This document shows, in pieces, positions 9,101 through 17,303 of a stretch of 64,000 bases of DNA (the first letter of the stretch is position 1; the number at the start of each line of letters is the position of its first letter). Origin of the DNA: Georgenia_A wangjunii (GTDB lineage Bacteria > Actinomycetota > Actinomycetes > Actinomycetales > Actinomycetaceae); the NCBI RefSeq assembly GCF_036421915.1, contig NZ_JAZGOM010000010.1; one strand, given 5' to 3'. The translations under genes were made by a program, and so were the position numbers. The notes under the pieces were generated by a model. The model searched no databases, was not told the origin of the DNA, and saw nothing but the letters and a program-made list of their open reading frames with translations.

Positions 9101-9466
9101 GTTGTACGTCGAGATGCTCGGCCGGTCGACGTCCACCCCCTCGACGGCGCCGGCCGGGCGCGGCAGCGTGACGCCGGGGGCGGCGCGCAGCTGGCGCAGG
9201 CGCCTGCGCACGCGGTCCGCGAGCTCACCGGCCGCCTTGCGCGTGAAGGTGAGGCCGAGGACCTGGTCGGCGGCGACGATGCCGTTCGCGACGAGGTAGA
9301 CGACGCGGGCGGACATCGTCTCGGTCTTGCCCGACCCGGCACCCGCGACGACGAGGAGCGGCGCGAGCGGCGCCTCGATGACCGCGCGCTGCTCGTCCGT
9401 GGGCTCGGGCTGCCCGAGCGCCCGGGCGATGTCGAGCGCGCTCACCTGCGTGGCGACGGCACTCAT
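6143..9466 (-). CDS. adnB: AdnB-type helicase-nuclease subunit (UvrD motor plus RecB-like nuclease)
   Basis: An 1107-residue protein of the heterodimeric AdnAB motor-nuclease that resects double-strand breaks in actinobacteria. The N-terminal UvrD-like motor has Walker A (VVAGAGSGKTET), the DExQ box VVLLDEYQDTS, GDPNQAIYGWRGA and the late motif LTIHASKGLEWDVV. The C-terminal nuclease of the PD-(D/E)xK type shows VRCRIDAVF, VVVDWKTG and VQLALYRLAW. All core residues look intact. The ATG at 9466 overlaps the adnA stop as ATGA, so the two subunits are translationally coupled. The C-terminus has no four-cysteine cluster, unlike adnA. It could also be annotated as an ATP-dependent DNA helicase (UvrD/AddA-like). 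Confidence 0.9.
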   Translation of the reverse strand: MSAVATQVSALDIARALGQPEPTDEQRAVIEAPLAPLLVVAGAGSGKTETMSARVVYLVANGIVAADQVLGLTFTRKAAGELADRVRRRLRQLRAAPGVTLPRPAGAVEGVDVDRPSISTYNSFAANLTREHALRLGLDPDARLITDAASWQLVTDIVQGWRDDLPVDASPAAVTEAVLALSGSLNEHLLTTAEARVLLEDLAESMAAKAPAGARSTPYAGVRAVIASLRERAELLDVVDAFARARRERGLVDFGDQVLLAARIAESVPEVGAVLREQFPVVLLDEYQDTSVAQLRLLGHLFADGHPVTAVGDPNQAIYGWRGASAAALADFPRLFPSAGTDGQGTPTAYLTTSWRNDARILAAANVVSAPLRAVPGADAADAGGRTGDAAPGGDDAGPPGAPVVHVPELVARPGAGQGEVLSALTTTLEEEAACVADFFADRWVAGGALTAAVLCRTRAQFAPVVAELRARGIPVEVLGLGGLLGTPEVTDLRATLEAAHDASRGDSLMRVLTGHQLGITDLHALADFARVLVAREGTDLDARAEASLVEAVETPPPAGWTGPRGHTFSAEGARRVTRVRDLLREVRSLTYLPLPEVLAQTIVLLGLDIEVGARAGVVPARARANLDAIVEVAAGFASDAEVPTLGAFLAWLDAAEQRERGLERADAEPEPGAVQVLTIHASKGLEWDVVAVAGLVESQFPSYDGTPKDSGEVSASGWLTSRRALPYPLRGDVMSLPALDIEAAVTHKDMEEACAAFKVAGGAHAVAEERRLAYVALTRAKHTLLLTGSWFRTGKSPLPPSRFLTAPRAAGLVTDLHEWAQPPVEGTTNPSLDLTVEAQWPHDPLGARRPWLESAAAAVRARACTSVPALERAVDPRARRWLRDAELLLAERAQARTTGLDVPLGAHLSASAMVGLLRDPRAFALERRRPVPAAPSSQASLGTRFHAWVEQFFGAASLLDVEELPGADDRADGGEDPGVDLAQLQRTFAASAWAQRVPVAVEVDVETPVAGTVVRCRIDAVFDDAEGLVVVDWKTGAPPRDAKALAEREVQLALYRLAWARHSGRPLSEVGAAFYYVGHDLTVRAGDLDERTLEERVGAAIASAGG

Positions 9467-12400
9467 CCGCTCACCCTCCGTCCCTCCGGCTGCACGGGGC
9501 AGCTCCTGCGGACCGGGCACGTCGAGCACCCGGGGTTGGTCTGCGCGACGAAGGTCGCCCCCGCCATCGCCTCCGCCACGCGCGTGACGAGCTCGTGCGC
9601 CCACGCCGGGTCCTCGGCGGCGGCCAGCGCGTCCTGCCCGCGCACCTTCGGACCGGTCTTGCCCGCACCGAGGTAGACGAGGCGTGCCCCCGCGCTGCGC
9701 ACCCCCTCACCGAGCGCCCCGGAGTCCATGGCCAGCTGGTAGCTGGCGAGCTGGGCGTTTCGCTGGCCGTCCTCCGCCGTCACCGCGTTGCGCGACGTCT
9801 TGAGGTCGACGACGCGGACGGCGTCCCCGTCCGGGCCGGCGAGGTGCTCCACCCGGTCGACGCGACCCGTGAGGCGCGCGCGGCCGATGTCCGCGGCGAA
9901 CGGCACCTCGACGTCCACCTCGCCCGGCACGCCGACGACGTACTGCGCGAGGCGGTCGACCATCGCCTCGGCCTCGGCGCGGGAGCGGCGCCCCACCCAG
10001 CCGTCGCCGACCCCGAGCTCGTGCCAGCGGGCGTCGAGCGCGGCGCGCAGCTCCTCGACGGTGCCGCGGGGGTGCTCCGCCGCGACCTCGTGGACGAGGT
10101 TGCCGAGCGCCTGGAAGAGGGAGTCCTCCCCGCGCCCCCCGGCGGACTCGAGCGCCCACCGCAGGGCGCACGCGTCGGCGGAGCCCACGCTCGAGGGGCT
10201 CACCGGCACCGGCTCGTCCGGCGCCCGCAGCGCCGTCGTCGTGCTCGGCCCCGCGAGGCCGGCCCAGTCCACCGGGTCAGCCCCGGGCACGCCGGCGTCC
10301 GCGAGCGCGGCGAGGAGGCCGGCGGCCGTCTCGCGCCGCTCGGCGCGCGCGCGGTCGCGCGTCCCCGCGGTGAGGGCCTCCGGCGTCTCCTCCGGGGCGT
10401 CGAGCTCGGCCCGGAGCTCGGCCACGAGCCCGCGCAGGTCGAGCGCGGGGGGCACGTCCTGGAGGGAGGCCGGCGACCCCTCGTCAGCGCTCGCCCCGCT
10501 GAGGAGGTCGAGGAACGTCGAGGGCCGGTGGTCGAGGTCGAGCACCGCCGTGGCGACGAGGCGGCGCGTGGGGCGTGTGACGGCCACGGCGAGCATCCGC
10601 AGCTCGTCGTCGAGCACCTCCCGGCGGGCGACCGTCCGGTCGCCGGACCCCAGCACCTCGGCGCTCGTGCGGTGGGAGGCGGCGTCGACGAGGGCGCGCG
10701 AGCCGAGGAGCGAGTCGCGCAGCCGCACGTCCGGCCACACGTCCTCCTGGAGCCCGGCGATGGCGACGACGTCCCACTCCTCGCCGCTCGCCGCGGCGGG
10801 CGTGAGGACCCGCACCGCCTCGACGTGGAGGCCCTGGGCGGCGAGCGTGTCGGCCGGGAGGTCCTGGGCGAGCACCCACGCGAGGAAGGCGGCAGGACCC
10901 GCGCCCGCCTCGCGCTCGTCGAACCGCTCCGCCGTGCGGAACAGCGCCATGAGGGCGTCGAGGTCACCGTCCGCCCGGTCCGCGCCGGGCCCACCCGCGA
11001 GCGCCCGCTGGCGCCACGTGCCGGCGAGCCCGCTCGCGTCCCACAGCGCCCACAGCACCTCGCGCGCGCCGGCCCCGCGCGAGACGGCGCTCGCCCGGCC
11101 GGCGGCGAGGACCCGGCTCACCCGGGCCGGGCCCTGCCGGTGCTGGGCGGGCAGGGCCCGCGCGAGCGCCGGGTCCCCGAGGACCTCGACGAGCGCGTCC
11201 TCCTCCGAGCCGGGAGCCGCGCCGACCGCCGACCGGCCCGCGCGCAGGCTCCGGCGCAGCCCGCGGACGGAGACGGCGTCCATCCCGCCCAGCGGCGAGG
11301 ACAGCAGCTCGACCGCCGCCTGCGCGGTCAGCTCTCCCGTGACGACGACGCGCAGCGCCGTCAGCAGCGGCCGGACGGCGGGCTCGACCCGCAGGGGTCC
11401 CTGGCCCGCGTCCTGGGCCACCCGCACGCCGTTCGTGCGCAGCGCGCGGCGCAGTGCGCCCACCTGCGCCGCGGAACGGACGATGACCGCCATCCGCGCC
11501 CACGGGGTGCCGTGGTGGAGGTGCTCCTCGCGCAGCCGGCGCGCGAGGAACACCGCCTCCCGGGCACCGCTGCGCAGGACCGCCACCTCGAGGCCCCCGG
11601 GCGCGGCGGTCCCGGCGTGCGGGTGGGCTGCCTCGACCGGGGCGGGGCGCGCCGTGGCCGACCGGTGGCTCGCCACGCCGAGCGTGCGGATGCGCGTGGT
11701 CACGCGCTGGGCGACCGCGCGCAGCCGCTCGTCGCCGCGCCACACGGTGGTGAGCTCGGTGCGGCGGGCCGCGAAGCCACCGATCGGCTCGTCGGTCTGC
11801 GCGGCGCCGACGAGGGAGGGCGTGCCGCCGCGGAAGCCCTGCACCCCGGCGTCGGGGTCACCGAAGAGCACGAGCTCGGCGCCGTCGTCGGCCAGGGCGC
11901 GCAGGAGCCGCGCGGTGGCGAGCGTCGAGTCCTGGTGGTCGTCGACGACGACGCAGTCCCACCGCGGGCGGGCGTGGCCGGGCACGTCCCGCTCCCAGTG
12001 GCGCAGCGCACTCGTCGCCTCGTCGACGATGCGGGCGACGTCGAACCGTGCACCCCGGTCCGGCGTGAGGTCGCCGAGCGCCGTCACCGCCTCGTACTCG
12101 GCGAGGACGCCCGCCGCGCCCACCCACTCGAGCCGTCCGAGGCGGCGCCCGGCGGCGGCGAGCTCGGCCGGGCTCATCCCCAGCTCGGCCGCCCGCATGA
12201 GCAGGTCGCGCAGCTCGGCCCGGAAGGCCGGCTGCGCGAGGGTCTCCGGCCGCACCGATCCCGGCCAGTGCACGCGGGCGCCCAGCCCCTCGCGGTGGCC
12301 GGCGAGGAGCTCGGCGAGGATCGCGTCCTGCTCCGGCCCGGTGATGAGCGTGGGCGGGGGCTCGCGCAGGAGGGCGGCGCGGGTACGCAGCACCGAGTAG

Positions 12401-12729
12401 GCGAAGGACGCCGGCGTGCGGACCATGACGTCGGAGGTCGTGCGCGCGAGGCGGGCGCTGACGAGGTCACGCACCCGGGCGGCGCCCTGGCGCGTGGGGA
12501 CGAGGAACGCCGTCCGGGCGGACCGGGCGCCCGGACGGTCGACCCGGGCGAGGAACGTCTCCACCGCCGTCGTCGACTTGCCCGTCCCCGGGGCGCCGAC
12601 GACGAGGAGGTGCCCCGCGCCGGGGGGCGTCGCGACGACCGACGCCTGCGCCGGGTCGAGCCGCACCGGCTGCGGGGGTGCCTCGGGGAGCCGCAGCCGG
12701 AGCCGGGCAGAGGCGGTGACGTCGAGCAT
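9463..12729 (-). CDS. adnA: AdnA-type helicase-nuclease subunit with Fe-S nuclease domain
   Basis: A 1088-residue partner of AdnB. Walker A is intact (VVGAPGTGKSTT). The Walker B region reads CVVVDDHQDST, with Asp replacing the catalytic Glu of the DExQ box. Later motifs include LFGDPDAGVQGFRGG and VLTPAAASGEEWDVV. The C-terminal RecB-like nuclease has LTGRVDRVEHL, VRVVDLKTS and AQLASYQLAM. It is framed by Cys in SADACALRW and the cluster CSTCPVRRSC, the four-cysteine pattern of Fe-S nucleases such as AddB. Family knowledge says AdnA and AdnB each carry a motor and a nuclease and that the two motors are functionally unequal. A weak TTCGAT box lies 6 nt before the ATG. Confidence 0.9.
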   Translation of the reverse strand: MLDVTASARLRLRLPEAPPQPVRLDPAQASVVATPPGAGHLLVVGAPGTGKSTTAVETFLARVDRPGARSARTAFLVPTRQGAARVRDLVSARLARTTSDVMVRTPASFAYSVLRTRAALLREPPPTLITGPEQDAILAELLAGHREGLGARVHWPGSVRPETLAQPAFRAELRDLLMRAAELGMSPAELAAAGRRLGRLEWVGAAGVLAEYEAVTALGDLTPDRGARFDVARIVDEATSALRHWERDVPGHARPRWDCVVVDDHQDSTLATARLLRALADDGAELVLFGDPDAGVQGFRGGTPSLVGAAQTDEPIGGFAARRTELTTVWRGDERLRAVAQRVTTRIRTLGVASHRSATARPAPVEAAHPHAGTAAPGGLEVAVLRSGAREAVFLARRLREEHLHHGTPWARMAVIVRSAAQVGALRRALRTNGVRVAQDAGQGPLRVEPAVRPLLTALRVVVTGELTAQAAVELLSSPLGGMDAVSVRGLRRSLRAGRSAVGAAPGSEEDALVEVLGDPALARALPAQHRQGPARVSRVLAAGRASAVSRGAGAREVLWALWDASGLAGTWRQRALAGGPGADRADGDLDALMALFRTAERFDEREAGAGPAAFLAWVLAQDLPADTLAAQGLHVEAVRVLTPAAASGEEWDVVAIAGLQEDVWPDVRLRDSLLGSRALVDAASHRTSAEVLGSGDRTVARREVLDDELRMLAVAVTRPTRRLVATAVLDLDHRPSTFLDLLSGASADEGSPASLQDVPPALDLRGLVAELRAELDAPEETPEALTAGTRDRARAERRETAAGLLAALADAGVPGADPVDWAGLAGPSTTTALRAPDEPVPVSPSSVGSADACALRWALESAGGRGEDSLFQALGNLVHEVAAEHPRGTVEELRAALDARWHELGVGDGWVGRRSRAEAEAMVDRLAQYVVGVPGEVDVEVPFAADIGRARLTGRVDRVEHLAGPDGDAVRVVDLKTSRNAVTAEDGQRNAQLASYQLAMDSGALGEGVRSAGARLVYLGAGKTGPKVRGQDALAAAEDPAWAHELVTRVAEAMAGATFVAQTNPGCSTCPVRRSCPVQPEGRRVSG

Positions 12730-12793
12730 GGACCGATCGAATCACGGACCACCGACATCCCGGCCCTCGGCGAGCCGGAGCGCCGACGACACC

Positions 12794-12799
12794 TACGAT
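12794..12799 (+). promoter_or_regulatory. -10 box of the DUF3107 gene
   Basis: TACGAT at 12794-12799 would start transcription near 12806 and leave a leader of about 60 nt containing the AGGAG ribosome site. Confidence 0.45.
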
Positions 12800-12865
12800 G
12801 GTCGGGACAAGCAGGCGAGACGTGCGGCGCGTGACGCGCCGCCACAGGCGAGGAGAACAACCCCC

Positions 12866-13096
12866 GTGGAGATCACCATTGGCGTCCGGAACGTCGCGCG
12901 CGAGCTCACCCTCGAGTCCTCCGCCACCGCGCAGGAGGTCGTCGACGCCGTGGACAAGGCCCTGACCGGCGGCACGAGCCTCGTCCTCACGGACGAGCGC
13001 GGGCGTCGCGTCGTCGTGCCCTCGAGCGCGCTCGGGTACGTCGAGATCGGCATGGAGGAGCCCCGTCGCGTGGGCTTCGGCGTCAGCGGCGCCTGA
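12866..13096 (+). CDS. DUF3107 family protein (TB9.4-like)
   Basis: A small 76-residue protein, VEITIGVRNVARELTLES at the start and EEPRRVGFGV near the end, matching the DUF3107 family found throughout actinobacteria (Rv3208A/TB9.4 in M. tuberculosis). Its function is unknown. In its first half it reads like a short beta-alpha fold with a helix at TAQEVVDAVDKAL. GTG 12866 follows AGGAG at 12851-12855 with a 10-nt spacer. It is convergent with the ferritin-like gene, and this neighbourhood (DUF3107, ferritin-like, DEAD helicase) is conserved in order. Confidence 0.88.
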   Translation: MEITIGVRNVARELTLESSATAQEVVDAVDKALTGGTSLVLTDERGRRVVVPSSALGYVEIGMEEPRRVGFGVSGA

Positions 13097-13105
13097 GCCC
13101 CGACC

Positions 13106-13142
13106 GCCGCGACGCCGCAGCCCTCCGGGCCGGCGTCGCGGC
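13106..13142. terminator. Bidirectional terminator hairpin
   Basis: A perfect 12-bp stem (13106-13117 with 13131-13142) and a 13-nt loop that itself can pair CCC/GGG. It sits between the convergent DUF3107 and ferritin-like genes. Confidence 0.65.
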
Positions 13143-13178
13143 CGCGACCGGCTGGGCGCCCACGCCCCCGGGACCGGC

Positions 13179-13853
13179 TCAGGCCGTGAGGCCGAGGCGC
13201 CCCATGCGGCGCGCGTGCCCGCCGGTCATCGCGCTCACGAGCGCGGTGACCGCGGCCTCCGCCCCGTCGGCGTCGCCCGCGGGCAAGGGGCACGCGCGGA
13301 CGACGTTCTGCGCGAGGCTGAGCGCCTCGCCGGCGACGCGGCGGCCCCACAGCGCGAGGCGGGCCGCGAGCTGCGGCTCGGCCTCGACGACGGGCGCGAG
13401 CGTGCGCACGACGTAGTCCGCGTGACCGTTCTCCACGAGCGCGTCGCGGGCGAGGGCGCGCACGGGCCCGTCCAGCCCCGCACTCATGGCGCGCTGCAGG
13501 TCGATGACCATCCCGCCCGCGACGTAGGTCCGCATGAGCCGTTCCCACCAGTCGCGCGGCGTGGTGCGCGCGTCGAGGTCGCCGAGGAGCGCGAGGAACG
13601 GGCCCGCCGCCGCCGCGGGGTCGCCCGCGCGGTCCTCGATGGCTCGCTCGAGCTCGTCCAGGTGGGCGAGCGACTCGCCGGCCATCCGCGTGAGGGTGAG
13701 CCGGCCGGCGACGTCGGGGGCGCTGACGGCGTCGTCGGCGAGCCGGGCGAAGGACGCCAGGGCGCCCGCGGTGACGAGGCCGAGCAGGGCCAGGGCGCGC
13801 TGGCCGTCCTCCGGCGCGACGGTGGGTCCGGAGGGGTCGGTGGCGTCAGGCAT
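13179..13853 (-). CDS. Ferritin-like / MiaE-like four-helix protein
   Basis: A 224-residue, mostly helical protein (GLVTAGALASFARLADDA; MAGESLAHLDELERAIEDRAG; ARTTPRDWWERLMRTYVAGGM) of the actinobacterial ferritin-like fold group related to tRNA-(ms2io6A) hydroxylases. Candidate metal ligands are the Glu/His in GESLAHLDELE and in the later helix LVENGHADYV, but a complete di-iron set is not obvious, so enzymatic activity is not claimed. ATG 13853 has TACGCT seven bases upstream. The orthologous position in M. tuberculosis is Rv3210c, next to the DEAD helicase Rv3211. Confidence 0.75.
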   Translation of the reverse strand: MPDATDPSGPTVAPEDGQRALALLGLVTAGALASFARLADDAVSAPDVAGRLTLTRMAGESLAHLDELERAIEDRAGDPAAAAGPFLALLGDLDARTTPRDWWERLMRTYVAGGMVIDLQRAMSAGLDGPVRALARDALVENGHADYVVRTLAPVVEAEPQLAARLALWGRRVAGEALSLAQNVVRACPLPAGDADGAEAAVTALVSAMTGGHARRMGRLGLTA

Positions 13854-13866
13854 GCGGACCAGCGTA
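13854..13866 (-). promoter_or_regulatory. Leaderless -10 box of the ferritin-like gene
   Basis: TACGCT on the minus strand (13866-13861) is separated from the ATG by 7 nt. Confidence 0.5.
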
Positions 13867-13890
13867 GTTCGCGTCACTGCCCGTCGACGC

Positions 13891-14082
13891 CCGATCCGAG
13901 GGGATCGGCGGTACGCTGGTGAGGCACACGGTTGCCCGGTCGTCTCGTACAAGCCTGCGCACGACGCCGCCCACGCGGCGCGACATGATCACGATCGGCT
14001 ACCACGACCCGGCGGTGCGGCCCGGTGGCCCGCGTCCGCGGTGCCGCACGACGGCCCCCGCCACGACCGATTGGCTACCCCT
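13891..14082 (+). promoter_or_regulatory. Promoter and ~160-nt leader of the DEAD-box helicase gene
   Basis: TACGCT (13912-13917) is a good -10 box and predicts a start near 13924, giving a leader of about 160 nt with no convincing ORF. Just upstream lies the inverted repeat CCGATCC-N4-GGATCGG (13891-13908), at the -35 position, which may be an operator. Long leaders are typical of cold-responsive RNA helicase genes, so post-transcriptional control is possible. No strong Shine-Dalgarno precedes the ATG at 14083. Confidence 0.45.
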
Positions 14083-15747
14083 ATGTCTGAGACCACATCG
14101 GGCGTCCTCGCGCCCGGCTCGGCCGACATCGACGTCTCGACCGCGGCCGACACCGAGGCGCTCTCCGACGCCGGCATCGACACGATCGACGCTGACATCA
14201 CCGACGCCTCCATCGAGGCCCTCGCCCCCGAGCGGACCTTCACCGACTTCGGCGTCGAGGACGCGATCGCCGAGGCGCTGCGCGACGTCGGCATCACCCA
14301 CCCCTTCCCCATCCAGGCGCTCACGCTGCCCGTCGCCCTCAGCAGGCAGGACATCATCGGCCAGGCGAAGACGGGCACCGGCAAGACGCTCGGCTTCGGC
14401 ATCCCGCTCCTGCAGCACACGACGGGACCGGGCGAGGACGGCTGGACGGAGCTCGCCGCGCCGGGCAAGCCCCAGGCCGTCGTTATCGTCCCCACCCGTG
14501 AGCTCGCGGTCCAGGTCGCCGGCGACCTCGCCACGGCGGCGCGCCGACGTAGCTCGCGCATCGTCCAGGTCTACGGCGGCCGCGCCTACGAGCCCCAGAT
14601 CGACGCCCTCACGAAGGGCGCGGAGGTCGTCGTCGGCACGCCCGGCCGGATGATCGACCTGCTCAAGCAGGGCATGCTCGACCTCTCCCACGTGCGCACC
14701 GTCGTCCTCGACGAGGCCGACGAGATGCTCGACCTCGGCTTCCTGCCCGACGTCGAGACCCTCATCTCCCGCACGTCCCCGAACCGCCACACGATGCTCT
14801 TCTCGGCCACGATGCCGGGTGCTGTCGTCGCGCTCGCGCGCCGCTACATGTCCCGCCCCACGCACATCCGCGCGCAGGACCCGGGCGACGACGGCGCCAC
14901 CGTCAAGGCGACGCGTCAGGTCGTCTACCGCGCGCACGCCCTCAACAAGGTCGAGATGCTCTCCCGCATCCTCCAGGCCGAGGGCCGTGGCCTCACCATC
15001 GTCTTCTGCCGCACGAAGCGCACCGCCGCGCGCGTCGCGGAGGACCTCGCCGAGCGCGGCTTCGCCTCCGCCGCCATCCACGGCGACCTCGGCCAGGGCG
15101 CCCGCGAGCAGGCCCTGCGCGCGTTCCGCGCCGGCAAGGTCGACGTCCTCGTCGCCACCGACGTCGCGGCCCGTGGCATCGACGTCGACGACGTCACGCA
15201 CGTCGTCAACTACCAGTGCCCCGAGGACGAGAAGACCTACCTCCACCGCATCGGTCGCACCGGCCGCGCGGGCAACAAGGGCATCGCCGTCACGTTCGTC
15301 GACTGGGACGACGTGCCGCGCTGGTCGCTCATCAACAAGGCGCTCGGCCTCGGCCAGGCGGACCCGGTCGAGACGTACCACACGTCCGAGCACCTCTACG
15401 CCGACCTCAGCATCCCCGCGGGGACGACCGGGCGGCTCCCCCGCAGCGCCCGCACGCGGGCCGGTCTCGGTGCCGAGACGCTCGAGGACCTCGGCGAGAC
15501 CGGCAAGAGCGCCGGTGCGGGCCGCGGGCGGGGGCAGGACGCGGGCCGCGGTGGCCGCGACGCCGGCCGCAGCAGCGCACCGCGCGACGGCGGGCGCGGC
15601 GGACGCGACGGCGGGCGCACCGAGCGTCCCGCCGCGGCGGCCACGGCCCCCACGGCGGCGGCTGACGGCGAGGAGCGCCCCAAGCGCAAGCGCAACCGCC
15701 GCCGGACGCGCAGCGCCGCGCCCGGCGCGGAGCAGCCGCAGGGCTGA
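14083..15747 (+). CDS. rhlE: DEAD-box ATP-dependent RNA helicase (RhlE/CsdA type)
   Basis: A 554-residue RNA helicase. In order it shows the Q motif (FPIQALTLP), motif I AKTGTGKT, PTREL, DEAD in VVLDEADEMLDLGF, SAT in LFSATMP, then the second RecA domain with TIVFCRTKR, ATDVAARGIDVDDV and HRIGRTGRAG. A 60-residue acidic N-terminus precedes the core and a ~100-residue basic tail rich in G/R (RGG-like boxes, then KRKRNRRRTR) follows it, as in RNA-remodelling enzymes that bind structured RNA. The likely role is ribosome assembly or mRNA turnover, especially in the cold. It is the equivalent of Rv3211 by gene order. Confidence 0.93.
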   Translation: MSETTSGVLAPGSADIDVSTAADTEALSDAGIDTIDADITDASIEALAPERTFTDFGVEDAIAEALRDVGITHPFPIQALTLPVALSRQDIIGQAKTGTGKTLGFGIPLLQHTTGPGEDGWTELAAPGKPQAVVIVPTRELAVQVAGDLATAARRRSSRIVQVYGGRAYEPQIDALTKGAEVVVGTPGRMIDLLKQGMLDLSHVRTVVLDEADEMLDLGFLPDVETLISRTSPNRHTMLFSATMPGAVVALARRYMSRPTHIRAQDPGDDGATVKATRQVVYRAHALNKVEMLSRILQAEGRGLTIVFCRTKRTAARVAEDLAERGFASAAIHGDLGQGAREQALRAFRAGKVDVLVATDVAARGIDVDDVTHVVNYQCPEDEKTYLHRIGRTGRAGNKGIAVTFVDWDDVPRWSLINKALGLGQADPVETYHTSEHLYADLSIPAGTTGRLPRSARTRAGLGAETLEDLGETGKSAGAGRGRGQDAGRGGRDAGRSSAPRDGGRGGRDGGRTERPAAAATAPTAAADGEERPKRKRNRRRTRSAAPGAEQPQG

Positions 15748-15757
15748 CGGCGTACGA

Positions 15758-15797
15758 CGAGGGCCGGTCGCCTCCCACGGGAGGTGACCGGCCCTCG
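15758..15797. terminator. Strong bidirectional terminator hairpin
   Basis: Two 19-nt arms (15758-15776 and 15779-15797) pair with a single G:U wobble and an AC apex. It lies between the convergent helicase and marC genes. Confidence 0.8.
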
Positions 15798-15825
15798 TGC
15801 GTCGGGCGCCGGCCGCGCCCCCGGG

Positions 15826-16449
15826 TCAGCCGTGCGCGTCGATGAAGGCGAACACGGCGTCCGCCATGAGCTGCGTCGCGATCGCCGCGAGGAGCAGGCC
15901 CGCGATGCGGGTGACGAGCGTCGTGCCGCCCTCCCCGAGCACCCGGTGGATGACCGACGAGAAGCGCATGGCGAGCCACAGCGCGATGTGGACCCCAACG
16001 ACGGCGAGCGCGATCGCAACCCACCCCGGGGGCCCGTCGGACTCCTCGACGGCGAGCATCGCCGCGACGATCCCGCCCGGTCCGGCGAGCAGCGGCGTGC
16101 CCAGCGGGACGAGCGCGACGTTGACGCGTCCGGCGCCGGCCGCCCTGGGCTCCTCGGCCTTGCCGGTGAGGAGCTCCATGGCCACGAGCAGGAGCAGCAG
16201 CCCGCCGGAGAGCTGGAGCGCCGGCACGGAGATGTGCAGGAAGCTGAGGATGTACTGCCCGAAGATCGTGAACATCGAGATGACGCCGAACGCGACGCCC
16301 GTCGCCTGGAGGGCCGCCCGCTTGCGCTCCTTCGCCGTCATCGTCGACGTCAGCGCGAGGAACACCGGGACGATGCCGGGCGGGTCCATGATGACGAACA
16401 GCGTGAAGAAGGTCGTCGAGAGGAGCGCGAGGTCGACGACGTCGTTCAC
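15826..16449 (-). CDS. MarC/UPF0056-family integral membrane protein
   Basis: A 207-residue protein with six predicted hydrophobic segments and the family's TLFVIMDPPGIVPVFLAL N-terminal segment; GTPLLAGPGGIVAAML starts the second half. The two halves look like an internal repeat. MarC proteins were once linked to multiple antibiotic resistance, but the transported substrate is unknown. The GTG start overlaps the stop of the upstream PHP gene as GTGA, so the two form a coupled pair transcribed from the leaderless PHP promoter. Confidence 0.9.
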   Translation of the reverse strand: MNDVVDLALLSTTFFTLFVIMDPPGIVPVFLALTSTMTAKERKRAALQATGVAFGVISMFTIFGQYILSFLHISVPALQLSGGLLLLLVAMELLTGKAEEPRAAGAGRVNVALVPLGTPLLAGPGGIVAAMLAVEESDGPPGWVAIALAVVGVHIALWLAMRFSSVIHRVLGEGGTTLVTRIAGLLLAAIATQLMADAVFAFIDAHG

Positions 16450-17303
16450 GGGCGGACCACCGGCATCCGGCCCTCCTCCTCGATGGCGGCAAGGACGTCG
16501 GGCGACGTCGAGTGCTCCGCCAGCAGGTTGGGCTTGCCTGCGCCGTGGTAGTCGCTCGAGCCGGTGACGAAGAGCCCGAGGCTGCGGGCGATCTCGGTGA
16601 GCCGTCGCCGCGACGCGGCGTCCTGGTCCCGGTGGTCAACCTCGACGCCGGCGAGGCCCGCGGCCGCCATGGACTCGATGACCTCGGCGGCGACGATGCG
16701 CCCGCGCACGCTCGCGAACGGGTGCGCCATGACCGGCACCCCGCCGGCGGCGCGCACGCAGCGCACGGCCGCCTGGACGTCCGGGGCGTAGTAGCGCACG
16801 TAGTACGGGCTCCGCGCGTGGAGGATCGAGGTGAAGGCGGCGCTCCGGTCGCGCACGTAGCCGCGGGCGACGAGCGCGTCGGCGATGTGCGGGCGCCCCA
16901 CGGTCGTGCCCGGCTCCATCTGCGCCTCGACGTCGCCCCACGTGAGCTCGTAGTCCTCCGCGAGCCGCGCGACCATGAGCCGCGCCCGGTCGTCGCGCGA
17001 GGCGCGCGAGCGGTCGAGCTCCGCCGCGAGGGGTGCGTGCCCGGGGTCGTGGAGGTAGGAGAGGAGGTGGACGCTGATCCCGGCGGACGAGCACGAGATC
17101 TCGGTCCCGCGCAGCAGCGCGACGCCGGTCGTCGCGACGGCCTCCTCGGCCTGCGCCCAGCCGGCGGTCGTGTCGTGGTCCGTGAGGCCGAGGACGTCGA
17201 CGCCGGCCCGCGCCGCGGCGGCCATGAGCTCGCCCGGGGACTGGGTGCCGTCGGAGACGCTCGAGTGCGTGTGGGGGTCGATGACGGGGTGGCGGACGGG
17301 CAC
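16446..17303 (-). CDS. PHP-domain phosphoesterase
   Basis: A 285-residue metal-dependent phosphoesterase with the PHP motifs VIDPHTHSSVSDGT, GLTDHDTTAGW, PVMAHPF and VTGSSDYHG, which supply the His/Asp residues for a trinuclear metal site. Relatives hydrolyse 3',5'-bisphosphonucleosides or 5'-phosphorylated oligonucleotides (RNase AM/YciV type), and that is the best guess here. The GTG at 17303 is chosen because TACCCT lies exactly 6 nt upstream; there is no Shine-Dalgarno. A longer open frame continues upstream but is only an antisense shadow of the aminopeptidase gene. Confidence 0.87.
   Translation of the reverse strand: MPVRHPVIDPHTHSSVSDGTQSPGELMAAAARAGVDVLGLTDHDTTAGWAQAEEAVATTGVALLRGTEISCSSAGISVHLLSYLHDPGHAPLAAELDRSRASRDDRARLMVARLAEDYELTWGDVEAQMEPGTTVGRPHIADALVARGYVRDRSAAFTSILHARSPYYVRYYAPDVQAAVRCVRAAGGVPVMAHPFASVRGRIVAAEVIESMAAAGLAGVEVDHRDQDAASRRRLTEIARSLGLFVTGSSDYHGAGKPNLLAEHSTSPDVLAAIEEEGRMPVVRP

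Noticed and set aside
7424..9676. A 750-codon plus-strand open frame opposite adnB
   Set aside because: Same reason: composition of an antisense shadow, no recognisable domain, no ribosome site or leaderless promoter at its start.
9595..12834. A very long plus-strand open frame opposite adnA
   Set aside because: It is rich in Arg/Gly/Ala/Pro with no motifs, and mirrors the codon bias of adnA on the other strand, whose helicase and nuclease motifs are unambiguous. High G+C removes stop codons in antisense frames.
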